Shown: positions 1 through 7,936 of the stretch, piece by piece
Numbering within the stretch: the first letter of the stretch is position 1
Layout of the letters: each line of letters starts with the position of its first letter
Assembly (NCBI GenBank): GCA_947447115.1
Contig: CANFKD010000008.1
Location: forward strand, 1 to 38,595
Source: Caulobacteraceae bacterium
GTDB taxonomy: Bacteria; Pseudomonadota; Alphaproteobacteria; Caulobacterales; Caulobacteraceae
Reading direction: 5' to 3'
DNA: 38,595 nt
Made by a program: the position numbers and the translations under genes
Notes under the pieces: model-generated
What the model was told of the DNA's origin: nothing
Databases searched by the model: none
What the model saw: only the letters and a program-made list of their open reading frames with translations

Positions 1-1
1 G

Positions 2-202
2 CCCGGCGCCGAAGGTGACTTCGGCGTTCTGGCGGGCCATGCGCCCTTCATGACCACCCTGCGCGAAGGCATCGTGACCATCACGGACGGCACCACCCGC
101 CGCGCCTTCACGATCCAAGGCGGTTTTGCCGATGTCACCGGCGAAGGCCTGACCATCTTGGCCGAACAGGCCGTAGAGGCTGAGGTTTCAGCGGTCCACT
201 AG
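2..202 (+). CDS. atpC: ATP synthase F1 epsilon subunit, C-terminal part (cut by window edge)
   Basis: The last 66 codons of the epsilon subunit of F1Fo ATP synthase, which sits on the central stalk and couples rotation to catalysis. The visible part begins PGAEGDFGVLAGHAPFMTTL, the typical beta-sandwich segment, followed by a region matching the family up to the stop at 200-202. The short tail after the beta-sandwich is consistent with alphaproteobacterial epsilon subunits, which often have a reduced helical inhibitory domain. As the last gene of the usual F1 operon it is followed at once by a strong terminator-like hairpin. The start lies outside the window. Confidence 0.93.
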   Translation, partial: PGAEGDFGVLAGHAPFMTTLREGIVTITDGTTRRAFTIQGGFADVTGEGLTILAEQAVEAEVSAVH

Positions 203-226
203 GGCTGCGCTGATCCATCGCGATTA

Positions 227-268
227 ACAAAACCGCCGCTGGAGCAATCCGGCGGCGGTTTTTGTTTG
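227..268 (+). terminator. Rho-independent terminator of the atp operon
   Basis: A perfect 9 bp stem (AACCGCCGC at 231-239 with GCGGCGGTT at 252-260) around a 12-base loop is followed by a T-rich run ending TTTTTGTTT. A run of A residues precedes the stem, so it could also work on the other strand. It lies 25 bases after the atpC stop and is the clearest intrinsic terminator in the window. Confidence 0.85.
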
Positions 269-376
269 GGGGGCAAACTGTCGCTATCGAGGCTGACAGA
301 CCGAACGGTTTAAGCCATCATGCTCGCAACCAGAGGCGCACTCTATTTAGAACCCACAGGATAATAGGCTGCACGC

Positions 377-799
377 ATGGCCGTCGCTCCACCCCTGACG
401 CCTGAATTGGATGTCGAAGACCTCGAAACATCGCTTCGGATATATACTGGCGCGTTCGGCTTCAGGGTGCTGTTTAAGCGGTCGGAAGAGCGCTTTGCCT
501 ATCTTGAGCGGGAGGGCGCCCATCTGATGCTGGAAGAGGCGGCGGGCCCTGGGCGTCGCTTTCGCACCGCCCCGCTTGAAAAGCCATATGGCCGTGGCAT
601 CAATCTGCAGATCCGCGTTTCTGACGTGGTTATGTTGTACGAACGCGTCGCGCGCGCAGAGGTCTCGGTAATCATTCCTCTTGAGGAGCGTTGGTATCGT
701 CAGGGCAGCCTCGAACGGGGGAACCGGCAATTCGTAGCCGCTGACCCGGATGGGTATCTACTTCGATTCTTCAGTGATCTCGGCGAGAGGCCAGCTTGA
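377..799 (+). CDS. VOC-fold protein, bleomycin-resistance/glyoxalase type
   Basis: A 140-residue single-domain protein of the vicinal oxygen chelate superfamily. The opening PELDVEDLETSLRIYTGAFGFRVLF is the standard first beta-alpha unit, and the end, FVAADPDGYLLRFF, is the standard last strand of the bleomycin-binding subgroup. Such proteins bind or sequester small hydrophobic molecules, or act as metal-dependent lyases or dioxygenases. The usual metal-ligand pattern is not obvious here, so a binding role is as likely as catalysis. It stands alone between the atp terminator and serC. The ribosome binding site is weak (ACAGGA about 15 bases upstream). Codon use is a little more mixed than in the neighbours, so later acquisition is possible. 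The substrate cannot be predicted. Confidence 0.8.
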   Translation: MAVAPPLTPELDVEDLETSLRIYTGAFGFRVLFKRSEERFAYLEREGAHLMLEEAAGPGRRFRTAPLEKPYGRGINLQIRVSDVVMLYERVARAEVSVIIPLEERWYRQGSLERGNRQFVAADPDGYLLRFFSDLGERPA

Positions 800-921
800 T
801 CGTTAAGGTCCAGTCTCACCCCCATCTTAACCTAAGGGCTCACCCGACACCCTAATTGTCCCCCCGCGACAAAATCCTCCTTGCGTGCGGCACCGAAAAG
901 GGGTCTATCGCCCTCGGGCCA

Positions 922-970
922 CGCCTCCCCAACGGGGCGCTGCTCATCTGTAAGGATGGGAAACACAGAT
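922..970 (+). promoter_or_regulatory. Candidate serC leader RNA structure
   Basis: Two hairpins lie directly before the serC start. The first pairs CCCC (927-930) with GGGG (934-937), with C922-G923 able to pair with C938-G939. The second pairs ATCTGT (946-951) perfectly with ACAGAT (965-970) and ends at the base before the ATG. Its 13-base loop contains AAGGATGGG, the likely ribosome binding site. A serC leader motif is known upstream of serC in Alphaproteobacteria, with a hairpin near the start codon. Matching this element to that motif is from memory and position, not a covariance search. The placement suggests translational control of serCA. Confidence 0.5.
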
Positions 971-2143
971 ATGACAAACCTCGCTAAGCCAGCGATGCGC
1001 CCTGCGCGTCCTGAATTTTCTTCCGGACCCTGTGCCAAACGGCCGGGATGGAACCTTGACCAACTCTCGGGCGCCGTGCTCGGTCGGTCACACCGCTCAA
1101 AATTAGGTAAGGGTCGTCTCAAGGACGCTATTGATCGCACTCGTGCGGTTCTGGGCGTGCCCGATGACTATCTGATCGGCATCATGCCGGCCTCGGACAC
1201 GGGCGCTGTCGAAGCGGCCATGTGGTCGATGCTGGGCGCGCGCCCGGTGCAGATGCTGGCCTTTGAAAGTTTCGGCAAGGACTGGGTGACCGATGTGGTC
1301 AAGCAGTTGAAGCTGAAGGACACTGAGGTCCTCGACGCTGATTACGGCCTCCTGCCCGACCTGACCAAGGTCCGCCCTGATGCCGATCTGGTCTTTACCT
1401 GGAATGGCACGACCTCGGGCGTGCGGGTTCCCAATGCTGATTTCATTTCTGCGGACCGCGAAGGCATTACCCTCTGTGACGCCACCTCGGCCGCCTTTGC
1501 CCAAGATCTCGACTGGGCCAAGCTGGATGTGACCACCTTCTCTTGGCAAAAGGTGCTGGGCGGGGAGGGGGCTCACGGGATGCTGATCCTGTCGCCCCGC
1601 GCTGTCGCGCGTCTGGAAAGCTACAGCCCCGCTTGGCCGATGCCCAAGATCTTCCGCCTGACCAAGGGCGGCAAGGTCAATGCCGAGATCTTTGAAGGCG
1701 CGACCATCAATACCCCCTCCATGCTCTGCGTTGAGGACTATCTCGACGCCCTGACCTGGTCGGAAAAGATCGGTGGCCTGACCGAGCTTCGTCGCCGCGC
1801 CGATGCCAATCTTGGCGTCATTGCCGACTGGGAGGCCAAGACCGATTGGGTCGATTTCCTGCCCGTCGATCCTGCGACCCGCTCCAACACCTCGGTCTGT
1901 CTGAAGGTGGTGGATGCTCGTGTTGCAGCGCTTGATGCCGCTGCTCAGGCGGATTTCGCCAAGAAACTGGCCAGTCTGCTGGAAAAGGAAGGCGTAGCGC
2001 TGGATATTGGCGCCTATCGCGACGCCCCTCCGGGTCTGCGTATCTGGTGCGGCGCTACGGTTGAGACCTCCGATCTGGACGCCCTGACCCCTTGGCTCGA
2101 CTGGGCCTTTGCCAGCGTCGCAGCCGACTCTCTTTCCGCCTAA
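971..2143 (+). CDS. serC: Phosphoserine aminotransferase
   Basis: A 390-residue PLP enzyme converting 3-phosphohydroxypyruvate and glutamate to phosphoserine, step two of serine synthesis; it may also serve pyridoxine synthesis. It has the form common in Alphaproteobacteria: [12 protein letters not shown] near residues 16-27, and the PLP lysine K194 in [17 protein letters not shown]. Start choice: ATG 971 begins [11 protein letters not shown] right after the leader hairpin, with AAGGA at 952-956 upstream. An in-frame ATG at 956 would add five residues but falls inside the hairpin loop, so 971 is preferred. serA follows after 96 bases on the same strand; the two steps are adjacent in the pathway and probably co-transcribed. 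Confidence 0.95.
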   Translation: MTNLAKPAMRPARPEFSSGPCAKRPGWNLDQLSGAVLGRSHRSKLGKGRLKDAIDRTRAVLGVPDDYLIGIMPASDTGAVEAAMWSMLGARPVQMLAFESFGKDWVTDVVKQLKLKDTEVLDADYGLLPDLTKVRPDADLVFTWNGTTSGVRVPNADFISADREGITLCDATSAAFAQDLDWAKLDVTTFSWQKVLGGEGAHGMLILSPRAVARLESYSPAWPMPKIFRLTKGGKVNAEIFEGATINTPSMLCVEDYLDALTWSEKIGGLTELRRRADANLGVIADWEAKTDWVDFLPVDPATRSNTSVCLKVVDARVAALDAAAQADFAKKLASLLEKEGVALDIGAYRDAPPGLRIWCGATVETSDLDALTPWLDWAFASVAADSLSA

Positions 2144-2239
2144 TCAAACCTAAGGCCTCGCCCTGACCTGTCTGTGCGCGCAATGCGCCGAGGCGGGGCG
2201 AGGACCTATCCCCTTCATCCGACCCCCGGAGATAAAATC

Positions 2240-3817
2240 ATGGCCCCTCGCGTTCTCATTGCCGACCAACTGTCCCCCGCCGCCGTCAAGATTTTCGAAG
2301 CGCGCGGCGTTCAAGCCGATGTCATTACCGGCCTGACCAAGGATCAACTGCTCGAGATCATTGATCAATATGATGGTCTCGCCGTCCGTTCGGCCACCAA
2401 GGCCGACAAGGACGTCATTGCCAAGGCCAAGAACCTCAAGGTGGTTGGCCGCGCCGGTATCGGTGTCGACAATGTCGATATTCCAGCCGCCACCGCCGCC
2501 GGTGTCGTGGTCATGAACACCCCGTTCGGCAACTCGATCACCACGGCCGAACACGCCATCGCGATGATGTTCGCTCTGGCCCGCCAGCTTCCCGCCGCCG
2601 ACCTGTCGACCCAAGCCGGGAAGTGGGAAAAGAACCGCTTCATGGGCATCGAGCTCTATAGCAAGACCCTCGGCCTAATCGGCTGCGGCAACATCGGCGG
2701 CATTGTTGCCGACCGCGCGAACGGCCTCAAGATGAAGGTCATCGCCTATGACCCGTTCCTGTCGCCCGAACGGGCCGTCGAGATCGGTGTCGAAAAGGTC
2801 GAGCTGGATGAGCTTTTGGCCCGCGCCGAGGTCATCACCCTGCACACCCCCCTGACCGACAAGACCCGCAACATCTTGAGCGCCGAAAACCTCGCCAAGA
2901 CCCGTAAGGGCGTGTTCATCATCAACTGCGCGCGCGGCGGCCTTGTGGACGAGGCGGCTCTGCGGGCTGGTCTCGATAGCGGCCATATTGGCGGCGCGGC
3001 CTTTGACGTCTTTGTCGAAGAGCCTGCCAAGGCGAACGTGCTGTTCGGTCATCCCAACTTCATCGCCACGCCTCACCTAGGGGCCTCGACGGCGGAAGCG
3101 CAAGAAAATGTCGCCCTTCAGGTCGCCGAACAGATGGCGGACTATCTGCTGACCGGCGCGGTCTCTAACGCCTTGAACAGCCCCTCGGTCACTGCTGACG
3201 AGGCGCCAAAGTTGAAGCCCTTCATCGCCTTGGCTGAAAAGCTGGGGGCCTTTGCCGGACAGATGGTCGATTCAGGGCTCAAGTCGATCGAGATTGCCTA
3301 TGTCGGCGAGGTCTCCAAGCTGAACGTCAAACCCTTGACCGCCGCCGCCCTTGCCGGGGTTCTGCGTCCTATGCTGGCCGAGATCAACATGGTCTCTGCC
3401 CCCAGCGTGGCCAAAGAGCGCGGCATTACGGTTTCGGAAAGCCGCCAAGAACTGTCACCGGTCTATGACAGCCTCATGCGGATCACGGTGACCTCGGCTT
3501 CGGGCGAGCGGGCCTTTGCAGGCACGGTCGTTGGCGGCATTGCCCGTGTCGTCGAGGTCAAGGGCATGGACCTTGACGCCCCCTTCTCGCCCGCCATGCT
3601 CTATGTGAACAATCTCGACAAGCCGGGCTTTATCGGCGCGGTTGGCGCGCTTCTGGCCGATGCCGGGATCAATATCGCGACCTTCAATCTGGGTCGTACA
3701 TCGGCAGGCGGCGACGCCATCTGTCTGGTCGGTGTTGACCATGCGCCAAGCGATGCTGTGTTGCAGGCCGTTAAGGCCTTGCCGCACGTCAAGGAAGCCC
3801 GCGCACTGGTGTTTTAA
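2240..3817 (+). CDS. serA: D-3-phosphoglycerate dehydrogenase, long form
   Basis: This 525-residue enzyme oxidises 3-phosphoglycerate with NAD+ to 3-phosphohydroxypyruvate, the committed step of serine synthesis. In order: substrate domain; Rossmann fold with GLIGCGNIGG near 145-154; catalytic R232 (NCARGG), E261 (FVEEP) and H279 (ATPHLG); an intervening domain typical of the long bacterial type; and a C-terminal ACT domain from about 452 (NLDKPGFIGAVG), usually the site of serine feedback. The start is the ATG at 2240, 8 bases after GGAG. An upstream in-frame start would add 22 residues without family similarity. Product and length match the common alphaproteobacterial enzyme. Confidence 0.97.
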   Translation: MAPRVLIADQLSPAAVKIFEARGVQADVITGLTKDQLLEIIDQYDGLAVRSATKADKDVIAKAKNLKVVGRAGIGVDNVDIPAATAAGVVVMNTPFGNSITTAEHAIAMMFALARQLPAADLSTQAGKWEKNRFMGIELYSKTLGLIGCGNIGGIVADRANGLKMKVIAYDPFLSPERAVEIGVEKVELDELLARAEVITLHTPLTDKTRNILSAENLAKTRKGVFIINCARGGLVDEAALRAGLDSGHIGGAAFDVFVEEPAKANVLFGHPNFIATPHLGASTAEAQENVALQVAEQMADYLLTGAVSNALNSPSVTADEAPKLKPFIALAEKLGAFAGQMVDSGLKSIEIAYVGEVSKLNVKPLTAAALAGVLRPMLAEINMVSAPSVAKERGITVSESRQELSPVYDSLMRITVTSASGERAFAGTVVGGIARVVEVKGMDLDAPFSPAMLYVNNLDKPGFIGAVGALLADAGINIATFNLGRTSAGGDAICLVGVDHAPSDAVLQAVKALPHVKEARALVF

Positions 3818-3824
3818 GACCAAA

Positions 3825-3858
3825 GGGCAACAGGCCGGGGCGATCCAGCCTGTTGCTC
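3825..3858 (+). terminator. Hairpin after serA
   Basis: A perfect 9 bp inverted repeat (GCAACAGGC at 3827-3835, GCCTGTTGC at 3848-3856), extendable by a G-U and a G-C pair, begins ten bases after the serA stop. There is no T-run after it, so it may stall polymerase only weakly or protect the 3' end of the serCA message. Confidence 0.45.
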
Positions 3859-3926
3859 GACCTATACAATCCGTAGGCAAATCGGTTTAGGGTTTCCGCT
3901 CTAGGGCAATTGTGGACGGTCTGAAC

Positions 3927-4556
3927 ATGAGCACGCATAGGTCACTTCACTTGATCTGGGCTGCGATCATGTTGCTCACCCTCGCCCCGGTCTCGAGCGC
4001 CCGTGCCGCCGAACTGCTGGTCGGGGTCTTTGCCCATGATGTGACCTTTATCGGCGACGTCATTGGCGTCGGTGCCGCGGGACGCGAGGGCGGGGGCGAT
4101 CTGCAGATCGGGCTTCGCTCAGATCGTATTGAGGCTCTGAGCCTGATCGGACGACCGCAGGCCCACGGCCTGGTGTCGATCAATTCCGCCGGGACCAGCA
4201 ATTTTGTCGCCGCTGGGCTGTCCTGGCCGATATCGTTGCAGGGTCAGTTCTATGTCCGTCCTGGGTTGGGTCTGGCCTATACCGATGGTGAGGCCGGTCT
4301 TCCCGCGGTCAATGCGCCCGGCCTTGCGCCGCCAGAGATTCAGCGGCGCCTAAAACTTTACCGTTCGCGCATCGATTTTGGCTCCCATCTGCTGTTTCAG
4401 CCCGAGCTGTCGATCGGACGGGTCCTATCCCCACGTTGGTCTGCAGAACTGACCTACCTGCATTTGAGCAATGGGCAGGTCTTTGCGCACGGTAAGAACC
4501 AAGGGCTTGATGACGCGGGCCTTCGCTTGATCTACAAGCTGGGTTCAATCCGTTAG
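3927..4556 (+). CDS. PagL-like lipid A 3-O-deacylase / acyloxyacyl hydrolase
   Basis: A 209-residue outer-membrane beta-barrel enzyme candidate. A signal peptide is clear: basic MSTHR, a hydrophobic segment, then likely cleavage after ARA near residue 28. The C-terminal region holds [22 protein letters not shown], matching the PagL active-site arrangement of His-x-Ser-Asn followed by a downstream acidic position. PagL removes the 3-O-linked acyl chain from lipid A. Alternating hydrophobic segments and the length fit an eight-stranded barrel. The ATG at 3927 directly precedes the signal peptide; an in-frame GTG at 3912 would add five residues. It sits alone between serA and purA. The exact lipid substrate is not known, and lipid A here may differ from the enteric type. 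Confidence 0.75.
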   Translation: MSTHRSLHLIWAAIMLLTLAPVSSARAAELLVGVFAHDVTFIGDVIGVGAAGREGGGDLQIGLRSDRIEALSLIGRPQAHGLVSINSAGTSNFVAAGLSWPISLQGQFYVRPGLGLAYTDGEAGLPAVNAPGLAPPEIQRRLKLYRSRIDFGSHLLFQPELSIGRVLSPRWSAELTYLHLSNGQVFAHGKNQGLDDAGLRLIYKLGSIR

Positions 4557-4609
4557 CGCCCCCGGTTCGGTGGCGTGTCTCTACGACCTATCATCTAAGG
4601 AATAGTCTA

Positions 4610-5899
4610 TTGGCCAACGTCACCGTGGTCGGCGCTCAGTGGGGCGACGAGGGTAAGGGCAAGATTGTCGATTGGCTGTCCAATCGCGCGGATGTCGTGG
4701 TTCGCTTTCAAGGCGGGCACAATGCAGGCCATACTTTGGTGGTGGGCGATGTGACCTACAAGCTCTCGCTGCTGCCTTCGGGCGTGGTGCAGGGCAAGAA
4801 GTCGATCATCGGTAACGGCGTCGTCGTCGATCCTTGGGCCTTCTTGGACGAGATCGCCCGTATCGATGCGCAGGGCGTGGTCATTGGTCCAGAGCTCTTG
4901 GCCTTGGCCGACAATGCCGTTCTGATCTTGCCCCTACACCGCGACCTTGATCAGGCCCGCGAAGCTCAGGCGGGTGCCGGTAAGATCGGCACGACAGGCC
5001 GGGGCATTGGTCCGGCCTATGAAGATAAGGTGGGCCGCCGCGCCATTCGGGTTGCCGATCTGGCCGAGCCCGATTCTTTGCCGACCAAGATTGCGCGCCT
5101 TCTGGCCCACCACGGCGCTCTGCGCCGGGGACTAGACCTGCCAGAGGCCGACGCCGAGACTCTGCTCGCGGCCCTGTTAGAGGTCGCGCCCAAGATCTTG
5201 CCCTTTGCCCAGCCCACCTGGCGGCTGCTTGACCAAGCGGTCAAGGATGGCAAGCGCGTGCTGTTTGAGGGGGCTCAAGGCACCTTGCTGGATGTCGATC
5301 ATGGCACCTATCCCTATGTGACCTCGTCCAACACGGTGGCGGGTCAGGCCGCCGCCGGTTCGGGTCTTGGCCCGCGCGCGCCGGGCTTTGTTCTGGGCAT
5401 TGTGAAGGCCTATACGACACGCGTGGGCGAAGGGCCTTTCCCGACCGAACTGTTTGACGAGCATGGCCGACGCCTTGGCGAGCGGGGTCATGAGTTTGGC
5501 ACCGTTACGGGGCGTCCGCGTCGCTGTGGCTGGTTCGATGCGGTTCTGGTTCGTCAGTCCATCGCCATCAACTGCATCCACGGCATCGCCTTGACCAAGC
5601 TGGACGTGCTCGACGGCTTTGAGACCCTCAAGGTCTGCGTCGGCTATCAGATTGGCGATAAGCTCTATGATTACCTTCCCGCGGGTATGGCCGCCCAAGC
5701 AGCCGCCGTTCCCGTCTATGAGACGCTGGAGGGGTGGAGTGACAGCACCCGTGGTGCGCGCAGTTGGAAGGATCTTCCTGCAAACGCGGTAAAATATGTT
5801 CGACGCATAGAAGAATTGATCGAGGCCCCCGTCGCTCTACTGTCAACAAGCCCCGAGCGCGAAGATACGATCCTGATGCGCGACCCGTTCCAAGATTAA
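4610..5899 (+). CDS. purA: Adenylosuccinate synthetase
   Basis: A 429-residue enzyme joining IMP and aspartate with GTP to give adenylosuccinate, the first step from IMP to AMP. The N terminus has [13 protein letters not shown] with catalytic D13, and GGHNAGHT with catalytic H41. GIGPAYEDK and the later [11 protein letters not shown] and [11 protein letters not shown] blocks are also diagnostic. The start is a TTG at 4610, supported by AAGGA at 4597-4601 and by the family N terminus beginning exactly there. The use of TTG may keep expression modest. No clear terminator follows. Confidence 0.97.
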   Translation: MANVTVVGAQWGDEGKGKIVDWLSNRADVVVRFQGGHNAGHTLVVGDVTYKLSLLPSGVVQGKKSIIGNGVVVDPWAFLDEIARIDAQGVVIGPELLALADNAVLILPLHRDLDQAREAQAGAGKIGTTGRGIGPAYEDKVGRRAIRVADLAEPDSLPTKIARLLAHHGALRRGLDLPEADAETLLAALLEVAPKILPFAQPTWRLLDQAVKDGKRVLFEGAQGTLLDVDHGTYPYVTSSNTVAGQAAAGSGLGPRAPGFVLGIVKAYTTRVGEGPFPTELFDEHGRRLGERGHEFGTVTGRPRRCGWFDAVLVRQSIAINCIHGIALTKLDVLDGFETLKVCVGYQIGDKLYDYLPAGMAAQAAAVPVYETLEGWSDSTRGARSWKDLPANAVKYVRRIEELIEAPVALLSTSPEREDTILMRDPFQD

Positions 5900-5981
5900 T
5901 TATGCCCGGAAAGATTGTTTTTAGAGTTTAGGCATGTTACTATCCTAACTGGTTTAATATTTATTCGCACCCTTGCTGCGG

Positions 5982-6872
5982 ATGGAGTCCCAGTTGGCCT
6001 ATAGTGAACAGATCTCGGCGCGGGCTCTCTCGAAGAGCATGAAGCGCGTGCTGATCGTTGATCCCAATCCTATGGCGGTCGACATCATGGTCGATCTGAT
6101 TCGACAGGTGGGTTTGGTTAAGATTTTTAAGACGGACCGGACCCACTACGGCTTTGAAATGGCGCGGGATATTAATCCCCATCTCATCATCACCGAGCTT
6201 GCGGCAGAGGGTTTCGATGGCCTCGACCTCGTTCGGGATATCCGACGCAGCGACATGGTCTGTCGCAAGGTGCCGATTATTGTCACGACGGCTGCCTCCA
6301 CCCGTCAGGCCATTGACCGCGCGCGGGATGCCGGGGTCCATGAATTCCTAGCCAAGCCCTTTACCGCCCATGATCTCTATCGACTGATTGAGGCCGCCGT
6401 CCTTCATGATCGCGATTGGGTGGAATGGTCAGACTATGTGGGACCAGAGCGAAGGCGCTTTAATTCCGGGGTCTATCATGGCAGGCTGAAGCGTGAATTT
6501 GACCAAGAACCGCCGACGACGCAGGAGCGCATGGGGGGTATCCTCATCCAGATGAAGGCGACCATTGAGCGGGTCGAGAGCGATCCAACGACCTCAGCGC
6601 GCGAACTTCTAAAGCAGGCAGAACAGCTCAGTGCCATCGGCCTAGAGATTCAAGACTTTGCGATCGGGCAGGCGGCTTTCGAGCTCAAGACCTTCGTCCT
6701 GTCGTCGGTAAAGGCCGGCGGATTGACGAAAGCCAATATGCGCAAACATGCGGCCAACCTCATGACCGCTATGTCTGCGATGGCCAGCGTCGGAACCCCG
6801 GTTCAAAATGCTGTTAGCAGCGGTTCTGGCCGAGAGAAGAGCCTGTCTGGCTCAAGGGTTCAGAGCCTTTAG
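5982..6872 (+). CDS. cleD: CleD-like CheY receiver with arginine-rich motif and CheE-like C-terminal half
   Basis: A 296-residue response-regulator-like protein. The receiver (about 20-143) has D27 and K125, but the phosphoacceptor position carries E72 (ITELAAEGFDG) instead of Asp. Next is an arginine-rich stretch, YVGPERRRF at 152-160 and HGRLKRE at 166-172, of the kind that binds cyclic di-GMP in Cle proteins, which act on the Caulobacter flagellar motor. Residues about 185-265 are helical and resemble CheE (22573-23055): a DP near 201, then IGQAAFEL at 228-235. Start ATG 5982 gives an N terminus the same length as CheYIII; ATG 6039 is possible. From memory, C. crescentus also has cleD near rpoH. 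The name is by similarity; cyclic di-GMP binding is inferred. Confidence 0.7.
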   Translation: MESQLAYSEQISARALSKSMKRVLIVDPNPMAVDIMVDLIRQVGLVKIFKTDRTHYGFEMARDINPHLIITELAAEGFDGLDLVRDIRRSDMVCRKVPIIVTTAASTRQAIDRARDAGVHEFLAKPFTAHDLYRLIEAAVLHDRDWVEWSDYVGPERRRFNSGVYHGRLKREFDQEPPTTQERMGGILIQMKATIERVESDPTTSARELLKQAEQLSAIGLEIQDFAIGQAAFELKTFVLSSVKAGGLTKANMRKHAANLMTAMSAMASVGTPVQNAVSSGSGREKSLSGSRVQSL

Positions 6873-6876
6873 GCAA

Positions 6877-6916
6877 GCCGCCGCTAGTGACTGTCGATCC
6901 GCTGTTCAGCGGCGGC
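6877..6916. terminator. Hairpin between convergent cleD-like gene and rpoH
   Basis: A perfect 9 bp inverted repeat, GCCGCCGCT at 6877-6885 and AGCGGCGGC at 6908-6916, spans the 11-base gap between two convergent stops and runs into the 3' end of rpoH. The loop is 22 bases and no T-run follows, so bidirectional termination is only a possibility. Confidence 0.3.
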
Positions 6917-7777
6917 GGCCATCATGGACTTTTGCAGCTTCTCGAAGGCGCGGACCTCGATCTGGCGCACCCGTTCACGGCTAACGCCATAATGGCTGGC
7001 CAGGTCCTCAAGTGTCGTGGGGTCATCCTTGAGGCGCCGTTCGGTCAGAATATGACGCTCACGATCGGACAGCTCGGTCATGGCCGATTGCAGCAGGGTC
7101 GTGCGGATGCCGTGTTCTTCGCTATCGGCCAATTGCGTCTCTTGGCTCACCGCATTGTCGTCGGCCAGCCAGTCCTGCCACTCGCCGTCACCATCGATAC
7201 GCAAGGGTGCGTTGAGGGACGCATCTGGACCGGACATGCGCCGGTTCATCGAGATGACTTCCTCGTTTAGCACGCCCAGACGCGTGGCAATATGGCTGAC
7301 CTGTTCAGGACGAAGGTCGCCCTCTTCAAAGGCGCTTATCTCCGACTTGGCCTTGCGCAGGTTGAAGAACAGCTTCTTCTGCGCGCCGGTCGTGCCCATC
7401 TTCACCAGCGACCAAGACCGCAGGATATATTCCTGGATCGAGGCGCGGATCCACCACATGGCATAGGTCGCTAAGCGAAAGCCGCGCTCAGGTTCGAACT
7501 TCTTGACCGCCTGCATCAGGCCGACATTGCCTTCGGAGATCACCTCGCCGATGGGCAGGCCATAGCCGCGATAGCCCATGGCAATCTTGGCCACCAGACG
7601 TAGGTGTGATGTCACCAGACGGTGGGCAGCATTGGGGTCTTCATGTTCGCGCCAGCGCTTGGCCAGCATGAATTCTTCGTCCCTTGCCAGCATAGGGAAC
7701 TTGCGAATCTCAGTCAGATAGCGTGACAGGCCGCCATCGGGCGACATCACTGACAAGGATTTAGCTGCAGTAGCCAT
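6884..7777 (-). CDS. rpoH: RNA polymerase heat-shock sigma factor (sigma-32)
   Basis: A 297-residue sigma-70 family factor that directs polymerase to heat-shock promoters. Region 2 includes SEGNVGLMQAVKKFEP and the promoter-melting segment FRLATYAMWWIRASIQEYI (about 100-118). The RpoH box QKKLFFNLR at 133-141, used for chaperone-linked control and specific to this group, is present. Region 4.2 has a helix-turn-helix, LASHYGVSRERVRQIEVRAFEKL, near the C terminus. The ATG at 7777 has AGGGGT about 8 bases upstream. It lies 159 bases downstream of rluD on the same strand, with a possible promoter of its own in that gap. It is convergent with the cleD-like gene. Confidence 0.96.
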   Translation of the reverse strand: MATAAKSLSVMSPDGGLSRYLTEIRKFPMLARDEEFMLAKRWREHEDPNAAHRLVTSHLRLVAKIAMGYRGYGLPIGEVISEGNVGLMQAVKKFEPERGFRLATYAMWWIRASIQEYILRSWSLVKMGTTGAQKKLFFNLRKAKSEISAFEEGDLRPEQVSHIATRLGVLNEEVISMNRRMSGPDASLNAPLRIDGDGEWQDWLADDNAVSQETQLADSEEHGIRTTLLQSAMTELSDRERHILTERRLKDDPTTLEDLASHYGVSRERVRQIEVRAFEKLQKSMMAAAAEQRIDSH

Positions 7778-7845
7778 CGGTAGAACCCCTAATCTCTTGG
7801 CGAGTGACGCATGGTGCTCCGTCGTCCTCCCCTTCGGGTGGATAG

Positions 7846-7872
7846 ATAGGGAGCGTCCGTGGCCGGTTTAAG
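7846..7872 (-). promoter_or_regulatory. Possible RpoH-type promoter for rpoH
   Basis: Read on the minus strand, CTTAAA (7872-7867) and CCCTAT (7851-7846) are 15 bases apart, resembling the alphaproteobacterial heat-shock pattern CTTGAA followed by a C-rich -10 element. It would start transcription about 60 bases before the rpoH ATG. C. crescentus rpoH is known to have a heat-shock promoter, so autoregulation is plausible. The match is by eye and imperfect. Confidence 0.3.
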
Positions 7873-7936
7873 TCCCACCGGACAAAAACTTACGCTTTCA
7901 GGGCCAAGATCCCATTACAAATTGGAGAGGTGGACC

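Noticed and set aside
881-970. N-terminal extension of serC from an upstream in-frame start
   Set aside because: It would translate through both leader hairpins and add residues without family similarity; ATG 971 fits the usual N terminus.
5926-5950. Inverted repeat TTAGG/CCTAA upstream of the CleD-like gene
   Set aside because: Five-base arms in an AT-rich gap are expected by chance; it does not fit the CtrA pattern TTAA-N7-TTAA.
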